DNA of 5,338 nt from NCBI GenBank assembly GCA_023407175.1, contig JAEYMU010000046.1, positions 1 to 5,338 on the forward strand. The letters are read 5' to 3'. Shown here in pieces: positions 1-5,338 of this stretch (position 1 is its first letter; every line of letters begins with the position of its first letter). This stretch comes from Bacillota bacterium. GTDB lineage: Bacteria; Bacillota_A; Clostridia; Lachnospirales; Lachnospiraceae. The notes beneath the pieces were generated by a model. It was not told the origin of the DNA, did no database searches, and worked only from the letters and a program-made list of their open reading frames with translations. The position numbers and the translations under genes were made by a program.

Positions 1-671
1 CCCATGGCCTGCGCACGCCTGTAGCTGCTGACGCGCCCCGCGTTCTCCGCGCCCGTGACGGCGGTTCGGGCCGTGCGCACGGCGGTCGCGTAGTTGGAGC
101 CGGCGACGCGCTGGACGCGCCGCGCCATCTTCGGCACGGACTCTCCCAGCAGCACGCCCTGCGTCAGCTGCGAGGCGACGAGCTTCCGGTTCCAGGCGAC
201 GTCCTTGGCGGCGTTCAGCGCCGGGAGCGCGATCAAGGCCTCGCCGGCAGTCAGCATGTGCCGCACGGTGTCGGCGTCCACGAGGTCGAACGAGAGGTCG
301 AGGCCTGATTCCCGGCACACCTCGAAGGCGGCGAAGTTGGCGTTCTCGGCGTACACCTCGGGAAGCTTCCCGGAAAGCGCCGCCATGGCCGCCTCGTTCG
401 CATGCGAGTAGGCCTGCGCCATCTGGTCGAGCGTGTCGGACAGCCGCTTCCCCGTCAGCATCTGCCCCTTGCGCCACGCAAGCCAGTCGTCGCGGGAGAG
501 CTCGCCCGCCTCGACCTTCGCGCGCATTGCGGCGTCCTTCTCCTCGAAGCGCGCCAGGAAGGCGGAGAAGGCCTCCTGCGCGTCCGTCTCGGCCTGCAGG
601 TAAACCTCGCGCACCTCGGCCTTGAACTCCTCCACGGCGCGGCCCGCGGCCTCGTGGGCGGGGTCCGCCAT
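1..671 (-). CDS. Minor head / head morphogenesis protein, SPP1 gp7-like (N-terminal part)
   Basis: The frame runs from ATG 671 to the left edge without a stop, giving 223 full codons (translated by eye). Proteins of this class sit inside the prohead next to the portal and help head assembly or early DNA delivery. The first 50 residues are helical and charged (VEEFKAEVREVYLQAETD). A Trp/Arg segment follows (GELSRDDWLAWRKGQMLTGKR, starting at 56), then a stretch rich in Ala and aromatic residues (about 85-165). Next is TQGVLLGESVPKMARRVQRV (170-189), and then RTARTAVTGAENAGRVSSYRRA (199-220). The last block matches the ART...A.NAGR...Y.RA pattern of the Mu F / SPP1 gp7 minor head domain, in which an Arg-Thr pair precedes a helix ending in the Tyr-Arg segment. 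The C-terminal remainder is outside the window. Position after the portal is the expected one. Family confidence is good; the full length and any C-terminal fusion are unknown. Confidence 0.85.
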   Translation of the reverse strand, partial: MADPAHEAAGRAVEEFKAEVREVYLQAETDAQEAFSAFLARFEEKDAAMRAKVEAGELSRDDWLAWRKGQMLTGKRLSDTLDQMAQAYSHANEAAMAALSGKLPEVYAENANFAAFEVCRESGLDLSFDLVDADTVRHMLTAGEALIALPALNAAKDVAWNRKLVASQLTQGVLLGESVPKMARRVQRVAGSNYATAVRTARTAVTGAENAGRVSSYRRAQAM

Positions 672-674
672 GGG

Positions 675-2105
675 CTACTCCGCCCCTTCCGGCCGCCCGC
701 CCGCCGCCGCCTTCGCGGCGCCCTCCCGCAGCGCCCCGGGGAGGGCCGTCGTCCGCTCCGCCGCCTCCTCGTCCCTGCGCTCCAGGATGGCCTGCACCTC
801 GTCGGGCGTGACGTTCGGCAGCTTGCGCAGGACGGTCTCGTCGTCCAGCCACTCGGCCTCCATGACGACGACCTCCACCTGCTCCCTGACGTTGCTGATG
901 CGGTTGCGGCTGAACACGGGCGTGTCCTCTATGCCCATGAGCGCAACGATGTCCATGATGCCCTCGCGCATGTGGCGCTCGAACTCGTCGGCCTCCTCGT
1001 CCATGGGCTGGTAGGCCGCGTCTATGTGGTCGTTGGTGGCGCCCGCCGCCACGGCGTGGACGTCAAGCGCGCCGAAGTCCTCGTAGATGTCGGCCTTGAG
1101 CTGCGCGAGCGTCGCGCGCCTCGCCTCGCAGGGCACCTCCTGCGCGTACGGGGTGACCTTCGAGCCGTCGCACGTGTCGGTCGCCGCTATGTGCATGAGC
1201 TTGAGCCGCGCCCTGAACTCCTCCAGGTCGTCGTCGGTCATGCCGCCCGCGTTCTCCACGAGCCAGTAGATCTGGGCGCAGTCCTGCACGTCGTTGGCGA
1301 GCCCGCTCTTGATGAGGTCGTAGGCGTCTATCGCCTCCCTCATGCCCACGAGCGTGCTCTGGCGCGCGTCGCTGCCCCACACGGGCACGATGGGCAGCCT
1401 CGAGTAGTTCTCCGAGTCCACGGCGAGCTTCAGGCCGTCGGCGGGCACCTTGCTGTAGGTGGTCTTGTACGGTTTCCTCTCGAAGGACGGCGCGAAGGCC
1501 AGCCGCCCTGCGGACTCGGCCTCGAACTCGGTGTAGCCGTCCTCCTCGTAGAGCACGGCGTGCCACGGGTGGTCGGCGTCGATGCGCCAGAAGCGCACCC
1601 CCGCCGCCAGCACGCCGCTGAACCCGTCCCAGACGGGGCAGAACTCGTCCACGGTGAACACGTCCAGGTGGTCGAGGTTCCAGAACGGGAAGGCCACGCC
1701 GTGTATGAGCGCGAACTTCCCCACGTTCATGATGTCGTCGTCGAACCTCGGCCCGAGCCTCGCCTTGGTCTCGTCCTCCCCGGACTCGCCCACGCCCACG
1801 AACGAGACGCCCTTGCCGAGCGAGTACATGCACCGCTGCACGTTCAGCCGCTTGAACAGGTTCGAGGCGATGCGCAGCTTCGAGGCGGTGAAGTCCTCGC
1901 ACCTCTCGCCCGCCGCCGTGAACAGCATGGCGGAGAACCTGGACACGGTCTCGTTGCGCTGGCGGTAGTAGGCGTTCGCGCTCACCGCGTTGCGGTAGAG
2001 CTCCGACCGCATGTGCCGAGCTATCGCGTCGGCCACGAACCCCGACCGCTCGTCCCCGGCGGCGTCGAGCTCCCGCCTCGTCACCAAGGTTCCCGATGTC
2101 TCCAT
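675..2105 (-). CDS. Phage portal protein, SPP1 gp6-like
   Basis: The protein has 476 residues. Portal proteins form the ring at one capsid vertex through which DNA enters and leaves and on which the terminase docks. The assignment rests on overall pattern rather than a catalytic motif. An N-terminal helical region leads to LRIASNLFKRLNVQRCMYSLGKG (starting at residue 78), as in SPP1-type portals. A mixed alpha/beta clip-and-wing part follows (about 130-235). Then comes the characteristic LPIVPVWGSDARQS (237-250) followed by the long helix around MREAIDAYDLIKSGLANDVQD (starting at 255). The C-terminal 50 residues are acidic, then Ala/Gly/Arg-rich and probably disordered. The start at 2105 is set by the strong ribosome-binding site. 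It gives a 25-base overlap with the large terminase gene, and only three bases separate the TAG from the next start. Position directly after the large terminase agrees with the call. Confidence 0.93.
   Translation of the reverse strand: METSGTLVTRRELDAAGDERSGFVADAIARHMRSELYRNAVSANAYYRQRNETVSRFSAMLFTAAGERCEDFTASKLRIASNLFKRLNVQRCMYSLGKGVSFVGVGESGEDETKARLGPRFDDDIMNVGKFALIHGVAFPFWNLDHLDVFTVDEFCPVWDGFSGVLAAGVRFWRIDADHPWHAVLYEEDGYTEFEAESAGRLAFAPSFERKPYKTTYSKVPADGLKLAVDSENYSRLPIVPVWGSDARQSTLVGMREAIDAYDLIKSGLANDVQDCAQIYWLVENAGGMTDDDLEEFRARLKLMHIAATDTCDGSKVTPYAQEVPCEARRATLAQLKADIYEDFGALDVHAVAAGATNDHIDAAYQPMDEEADEFERHMREGIMDIVALMGIEDTPVFSRNRISNVREQVEVVVMEAEWLDDETVLRKLPNVTPDEVQAILERRDEEAAERTTALPGALREGAAKAAAGGRPEGAE
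678..681 (-). promoter_or_regulatory. Ribosome-binding site of the minor head protein gene
   Basis: The minus strand reads GGAG, then six bases (TAGCCC, including the portal stop), then ATG at 671. The spacing is good, and the site lies in the last codons of the portal gene. It fixes the start of the next gene, which has no stop inside the window. Confidence 0.7.
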
Positions 2106-3334
2106 GACGCTCCTTCCCGCGCCTCGAAGGGCGAGACGTAGCCCCTCCTCGGCCTGTGCACGCGCTCGGTGGCCACGAAGTAGCGCAGCGCGTCCATGAG
2201 GTGGTCGTTCTCCTTCACGGGGCGGTCTCCGTGCGCCCTCGCGTCCCACACGTAGCCCGCGAACTCCTTGCACGTCTCGACCGCGCCCTCGCTCACCTTC
2301 ACGAGGCCCTGCTGGAGGCAGACGGACGTCTCCCTTATGCCGTCCTCCACGTCGTTCCTCGCGTTGCGCACCCTGAACCCGGCGCGGCGCATGGCCGCGT
2401 GGAAGCTCGCCGCGCTGGGGTCGATTGTAAACGGCGTGTCACAGGGCAGGTCGCCCAGGAGCGCCCGCATGTCCTCCACGTAGTCGGCGTCGGTCTTCTG
2501 CCGCCCCTCGTCTCGCCCGCTGTAGCGGTACTCCCGCACCGCGTGCCAGACCGCGCCGTCGTAGGCCCACAGAAGCGCGGCGAACGCGTTCTGCGTGCCG
2601 TAGTCGCAGCTCACGGCGAGCCTCCGCCAGTTCGGCTCGCGCTCCTCGCCCTCCCCGCGCCAGAGCGGGAAGGCGGGCTCCAGCGCGTCGCGGTAGCCCG
2701 GGTACACAAGCCCCTCCGCCTGCGTCCACAGGCCCAGCACGTAGCGGTCGTAGTAGACCGTGCCGCGATAGTCGCGCTCTATCTGGGAAACCACGTCGGC
2801 GGGCAGCGCCCCGTCCCATATCTCGTAGTCCTGGCGGTATATGTCGCTGTCGCCGTCGAGGAACGCCTTGAACCAGTGGTTCGGGCTGTCGGGGTTGCAC
2901 GTCCCGTCGAAGTGCGAGTGCGGGCACCTCAGGCGGCTCTTGAGCATGTTGAACACGTCCTCGCTCCACGTGGTCACCTCGTCGCCGTAGACCCATTCGA
3001 AGGTCGCGCCCTGTATGCGGGCGACGTGCTTGGAGTTGTCGGCGCCGAGGCAGTAGACGCGCCTGCCGAAGATCGAGGCGGTGTTGTCGGAGCGGATGCG
3101 CCCGACCGCTTCGGTCGAGTAGAGAGCCCGCATGGGCTCGAGGATGTTGCGATCCAGCGTCCCGCGCGTGTTGCCGAGCATCACGAGCAGCCCCTCGCCC
3201 CTCGCCGCGAGGACGCGCTGGGGGATGGTGACCGCCACGTCGAGGTAGCTCTTCCCGCTGCCGGTCGCCCCGCACTTGACGTTGTATCGGTGCGTGCAGT
3301 TCCGCAGGTACTCCCGCTGCTTCGCCGTCAGCAT
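2081..3334 (-). CDS. terL: Phage terminase large subunit (packaging ATPase/nuclease)
   Basis: This 417-residue motor protein pumps DNA into the prohead using ATP and cuts the concatemer. The N-terminal ATPase half has Walker A GATGSGKS (residues 22-29). Walker B with the catalytic acid is EWVYGDE (113-119, catalytic Glu probably 119), and a coupling-type motif GTCNPDSPNHW spans 144-154. The C-terminal RNase H-like nuclease half shows three acidic sites in order: SCDYG (Asp244), TIDPS (Asp305) and DHLMDALRYF (Asp377/Asp381). Length and motif order match the PBSX/SPP1-type large terminases, and no key residue is missing. The ATG at 3334 lies four bases after the small subunit stop, with only a weak AUAGG-like sequence before it, so translation is likely coupled. 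The last 25 bases are also the start of the portal gene in another frame. The tail after about residue 390 is basic and aromatic (RVHRPRRGYV) and may contact the portal; that last point is inference. Confidence 0.97.
   Translation of the reverse strand: MLTAKQREYLRNCTHRYNVKCGATGSGKSYLDVAVTIPQRVLAARGEGLLVMLGNTRGTLDRNILEPMRALYSTEAVGRIRSDNTASIFGRRVYCLGADNSKHVARIQGATFEWVYGDEVTTWSEDVFNMLKSRLRCPHSHFDGTCNPDSPNHWFKAFLDGDSDIYRQDYEIWDGALPADVVSQIERDYRGTVYYDRYVLGLWTQAEGLVYPGYRDALEPAFPLWRGEGEEREPNWRRLAVSCDYGTQNAFAALLWAYDGAVWHAVREYRYSGRDEGRQKTDADYVEDMRALLGDLPCDTPFTIDPSAASFHAAMRRAGFRVRNARNDVEDGIRETSVCLQQGLVKVSEGAVETCKEFAGYVWDARAHGDRPVKENDHLMDALRYFVATERVHRPRRGYVSPFEAREGASWRHREPW
2110..2118 (-). promoter_or_regulatory. 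Strong ribosome-binding site of the portal gene
   Basis: The minus strand reads GGGAAGGAG followed by CGTC and then ATG at 2105. It is the best Shine-Dalgarno match in the window, though its four-base spacing is short. It lies wholly inside the 3' end of the large terminase gene. It decides the portal start against the in-frame upstream extension that runs to 2273, whose translation is Arg/Gly-rich and reads like an out-of-frame shadow of the terminase. Confidence 0.85.
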
Positions 3335-3338
3335 GCGG

Positions 3339-3815
3339 CTAGCCTATCGCGCTGGGGACGGACCGCACGAGCCTCTTCGCCTCGGCGAGCACGGCGGTGT
3401 CCGCCTCGCCCGCGGCCGGCTTGTCGCGCCACAGCTCGGGCTGGCGGTTCTTGAGCCACCACAGCATCGCGCACACGTCGGGCGGCAGCTCCTTGGTCAC
3501 CTTCTCCACCTTCCTGGTCTTAACGCCGCCCCTCTCGGTGACGCTCTCCCTCTTCTCGGTCACGGTAACGCCGCACGCGCGGCGGTAGAGGCTGTCCACC
3601 ACGGCCTCGTCCGCCCTGCTCTTGGATTCCGAAAGGGCCTGACAGAATTCCGGATGCGCCCTGCACCACCTGTACACCGTGCGCTCGGAGACCCCGAACG
3701 CCTCGGCTATCTCCGCGTTCGAGCAGCCCCTCCTCGCGAGGGACACCCCCCACGGCACGTGCGCCTCGGGGTTGTATCGGGTCGGTTGCCCGCGATGTTT
3801 TCTGTCAGAAGCCAT
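3339..3815 (-). CDS. terS: Phage terminase small subunit (DNA-recognition)
   Basis: The protein has 158 residues from the ATG at 3815. Small terminase subunits bind the packaging site on concatemeric phage DNA and deliver it to the large subunit. Residues 34-50 form a clear helix-turn-helix (AEIAEAFGVSERTVYRW), preceded by a start typical of these proteins (a basic tail, then a short Pro/Tyr segment). The middle is charged and rich in Lys, Glu and Val (about 83-110), probably the oligomerisation part. The segment PPDVCAMLWWLKNRQPELWRDK begins at residue 111, and its WLKNR-P-WRDK core is a hallmark of this family. A GTG at 3833 would add six residues (MGHNGV). I prefer the ATG because neither site has a strong ribosome-binding sequence and the extra residues look non-coding. 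The stop lies four bases before the large subunit start, so the pair is probably co-translated. Family confidence is high; the exact start is less certain. Confidence 0.92.
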   Translation of the reverse strand: MASDRKHRGQPTRYNPEAHVPWGVSLARRGCSNAEIAEAFGVSERTVYRWCRAHPEFCQALSESKSRADEAVVDSLYRRACGVTVTEKRESVTERGGVKTRKVEKVTKELPPDVCAMLWWLKNRQPELWRDKPAAGEADTAVLAEAKRLVRSVPSAIG

Positions 3816-3846
3816 GACGCCATTATGCCCCACGTGTCACAGCGCG
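3816..3846 (-). other. Short intergenic gap between methyltransferase and small terminase
   Basis: This is the longest non-coding stretch in the window, 31 bases if the small terminase starts at 3815 or 13 if it starts at 3833. It contains the palindrome CACGTG (3831-3836). A second palindrome, AGCGCGCT (3841-3848), spans the methyltransferase stop. There is a CATAAT sequence resembling a -10 element (3822-3827) but no matching -35 element, and no stem followed by a T-run that would suggest a terminator. I cannot assign a function. Confidence 0.4.
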
Positions 3847-4872
3847 CTAGGCGTCGAGCCACTGCCGCCTTATCTCCGCCGCCACGTGCGCCATCATGGA
3901 CGGCGGCACGCTCATCCCCGCCACGAACCTCGCCTTGCCGTCGGGCACCTCGTAGTCCTGCGGGAAGCTCGCCATGTTGAGCAGGTCCCTCGGCGTCGCC
4001 CTCGTCAGGTCGCACATGCGCGTCATGGAGCCGAACGCGCAGACCGTCGGAGCGACGCGGTCGTCCCACAGCAGCGCGTTGTTGAAGCGCGACTCCCTGC
4101 CCGTCTCCCTCCGCATCGCGTTCTTCAGGCTCGTCTCGCCGTGCCGCGCCTTGCGGAAGACCGACGCGTCAACCCTCGGCGACAGCGGGACGCCGCGCGC
4201 ATCCCTCACCTCTCCGAACGTCACCGGCTTCCCGCTGAACTCCAGCCTCAGCCTCCGGTAGCCCATGCGGTTCGCCACGAAGAACACCCGCTCCCTGCGC
4301 TGCGGCACGCCCATGAGCGACGCGTCGAGCAGGAACATCTGCACGTCGTAGCCTATGCTCCGGAAGCCCTTGACGATCTCGTTCACGTAGCCCCTGGCGT
4401 TGCCCTGCACGATGCCCTTCACGTTCTCCGCGACGACGACCTTCGGTCGGAGCCTTCCGGCCGTCTCGATGAAGACGGAGAACAGGTCGTCGAGCGTCTG
4501 GAGCTTCTGCCCCTCGGCGAACCTCTTCGCCTTGCCCCACGCGGCCTCCCTGTCGCCCGACGTGCTGAAAGCGGAGCACGGCGGCGAGCCGTCAAGGACG
4601 TCGAGCGACGTCAGCTCGTCCGGGTACTCGTCTATCATGTTGAAGTCGCGCACGTCCATGACGTACGAGAGGCGCGGGTGCAGGTTCGCCTCGTATATCG
4701 CGTTGACGGACTGGTCTATCTCGCAGCATCCCAGCACGTCGTAGCCAGCGCGCTTGTACCCCATCGAGGAGCCGCCTCCGCACGCGAACACGCTGAACAC
4801 GGTCGGGGCGCCGTCTTCGGGCGGCTCAAGGTCGGAGAGCCGCCACCTCCACGGGAACTCCTCCCGCGTCAT
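3847..4872 (-). CDS. DNA (cytosine-5-)-methyltransferase, phage orphan type
   Basis: This 341-residue enzyme should transfer a methyl group from S-adenosylmethionine to C5 of cytosine in double-stranded DNA. The conserved C5-methylase motifs appear in order. Motif I is FACGGGSSMG (residues 29-38) and the motif II acid is EID (51-53). Motif IV is DGSPPCSAFS (94-103), with catalytic Cys99. Motif VI is AENVKG (148-153), motif VIII is QRRERVF (191-197), motif IX is around TPRDLLNMASFP (293-304), and motif X is GMSVPPSMM (319-327). The target-recognition region between VIII and IX spans only about 93 residues, and its specificity cannot be read from sequence. The start at 4872 is chosen because it overlaps the upstream stop as ATGA and gives a normal-length protein with motif I near residue 30. 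The frame upstream of it lies inside the previous gene. No restriction nuclease is recognisable nearby, so it looks like a stand-alone phage methylase that would shield phage DNA from host restriction. The family assignment is very secure; the biological role is inferred. Confidence 0.96.
   Translation of the reverse strand: MTREEFPWRWRLSDLEPPEDGAPTVFSVFACGGGSSMGYKRAGYDVLGCCEIDQSVNAIYEANLHPRLSYVMDVRDFNMIDEYPDELTSLDVLDGSPPCSAFSTSGDREAAWGKAKRFAEGQKLQTLDDLFSVFIETAGRLRPKVVVAENVKGIVQGNARGYVNEIVKGFRSIGYDVQMFLLDASLMGVPQRRERVFFVANRMGYRRLRLEFSGKPVTFGEVRDARGVPLSPRVDASVFRKARHGETSLKNAMRRETGRESRFNNALLWDDRVAPTVCAFGSMTRMCDLTRATPRDLLNMASFPQDYEVPDGKARFVAGMSVPPSMMAHVAAEIRRQWLDA
4869..4872 (-). promoter_or_regulatory. 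ATGA stop/start overlap (translational coupling site)
   Basis: On the minus strand the bases ATGA carry the methyltransferase ATG (4872-4870) and the TGA of the upstream gene (4871-4869). Upstream there is only a weak purine run (GGGGAC, about ten bases before the ATG). Initiation therefore probably depends on ribosomes finishing the preceding gene. This overlap also fixes the methyltransferase start, although the frame stays open upstream to 5196. Confidence 0.75.
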
Positions 4873-5338
4873 CGGCGACCGTCCCCGCAGGGCAGCGGTG
4901 CCAGCTGGTCTATTATCGCCAGCTCCCTTTTCGATAGCCCCCAGACGTGCGCGGCGGCCTTCTCGGATATCAGGAAAGCTCCGCCGTATATCCCACCGCT
5001 GCCCATCGCGTCGAGGCCGGCGATCCTCACGGCGTCCCCGTACCTCAGCTCGAAAGGCACGCCGTACTTCGACAGCTGGCCAAGCATCGAGGACGTGACG
5101 ACGTTCGCGGGGAACTCGTACTTCGGAAGCCTCTTCGCCTTTTCGCTCCTGATTCGCGCGACGGCGGACTCGACCCTGCGCCGAAGCTCCGGGCACGATT
5201 CTGCGAGGACGCTTCCGTCCCCCATGTTGGTCACGAAACCAGTGTTCACTCCCGCTCCGTTCGCGTACACGACGTTCACGCAGCAGGCGAGGTAGGAAAC
5301 GCCGTTCCCCGGCCTGACCGCGCTAAACAGGGTGAGGC
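4869..5338 (-). CDS. Unrecognised phage protein, C-terminal part (5' end outside window)
   Basis: I do not recognise this protein. The frame is open from the right edge to a TGA at 4869-4871 and gives 155 residues in the window. A GTG at 5279 could start a 136-residue protein, but no Shine-Dalgarno sequence precedes it and the frame stays open upstream, so I treat the gene as 5'-truncated. The visible part has a Cys-Cys pair and a Gly/Asn-rich stretch near its start, then a charged Arg/Lys/Glu helix-like segment (SAVARIRSEKAKR). A segment likely to be beta-rich follows (VPFELRYGDAVRIAG, then GSGGIYGGAFLIS), and the end looks helical (SKRELAIIDQL). No signal peptide, membrane segment or catalytic motif is evident. 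GC over 4921-5280 is about 63% by hand count, a little below the structural genes. The stop overlaps the methyltransferase start, so the two are probably co-translated. A role in DNA modification or restriction evasion is a guess from this position only. Confidence 0.7.
   Translation of the reverse strand, partial: LTLFSAVRPGNGVSYLACCVNVVYANGAGVNTGFVTNMGDGSVLAESCPELRRRVESAVARIRSEKAKRLPKYEFPANVVTSSMLGQLSKYGVPFELRYGDAVRIAGLDAMGSGGIYGGAFLISEKAAAHVWGLSKRELAIIDQLAPLPCGDGRR

Noticed and set aside
94..411. Plus-strand open frame of 105 codons near the left edge
   Set aside because: It lies opposite the minor head protein frame, which matches a known phage family and has a ribosome-binding site. The plus frame shows no motif.
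402..2141. Long plus-strand open frame of 579 codons opposite the portal gene
   Set aside because: Its translation is a monotonous Arg/His/Val/Leu/Gly mix with no domain, and it lies antisense to a well-supported portal gene. Long antisense frames are expected in GC-rich coding DNA because stop codons are rare.
2106..2273. N-terminal extension of the portal protein up to 2273
   Set aside because: The extra 56 residues are Arg/Gly-rich low-complexity sequence and overlap the terminase coding region in another frame. A strong ribosome-binding site sits directly before the ATG at 2105.
2156..3454. Long plus-strand open frame of 432 codons opposite the large terminase gene
   Set aside because: It is antisense to a gene with complete ATPase and nuclease motifs, has a composition bias typical of a shadow frame, and shows no recognisable motif.
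3822..3846. Possible promoter (CATAAT at 3822-3827 on the minus strand) before the small terminase gene
   Set aside because: No TTGACA-like -35 element is present at about 17 bases upstream, where the sequence is GC-rich, and the CATAAT would lie only a few bases before the ATG at 3815. It looks like chance.
4873..5196. N-terminal extension of the methyltransferase up to 5196
   Set aside because: The extra 108 residues are Arg-rich and lie within the upstream gene in another frame. The ATGA junction at 4869-4872 and the family length support the shorter start.
3679..5295. Long plus-strand open frame of 538 codons opposite the small terminase, methyltransferase and unknown genes
   Set aside because: It spans three minus-strand genes and is Arg/His/Val/Ala-rich without any domain. 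It is a shadow frame.

Overview
The window is a slice of a double-stranded DNA tailed phage or prophage, covering DNA packaging and the start of head assembly. All supported genes lie on the minus strand, so transcription runs from the right edge (5338) to the left edge (1). The DNA is very GC-rich: samples I counted by hand run from about 57% to 83%, with most coding stretches in the 60s to low 70s. This points to a high-GC host. A gut actinobacterium such as a member of the Coriobacteriia would fit, but that is an impression, not something the sequence proves. No integrase, repressor or host gene is visible, so lysogeny cannot be judged.

In order of transcription: (1) the C-terminal part of an unrecognised protein, open at the right edge (4869-5338); (2) a complete C5-cytosine DNA methyltransferase of 341 residues (3847-4872), joined to the first gene by an ATGA stop/start overlap; (3) a terminase small subunit with a helix-turn-helix (3339-3815, or from 3833 with a GTG start); (4) a terminase large subunit with both ATPase and nuclease signatures (2081-3334); (5) a portal protein of the SPP1 gp6-like type (675-2105), whose first 25 bases overlap the terminase gene; (6) the N-terminal 223 residues of a minor head (head morphogenesis) protein, open at the left edge (1-671).

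The genes are packed head to tail with gaps of 3 to 31 bases or with overlaps. The longest non-coding stretch is about 31 bases, and I see no terminator, tRNA, CRISPR array or insertion sequence. The layout reads as one operon. The methyltransferase would mark phage DNA, probably against host restriction. The small subunit would then recognise the phage DNA. The large subunit would cut it and pump it through the portal into a prohead containing the minor head protein. The order small terminase, large terminase, portal, minor head protein is standard for SPP1-like siphophages. The less standard parts are the methyltransferase and the unknown gene immediately upstream.
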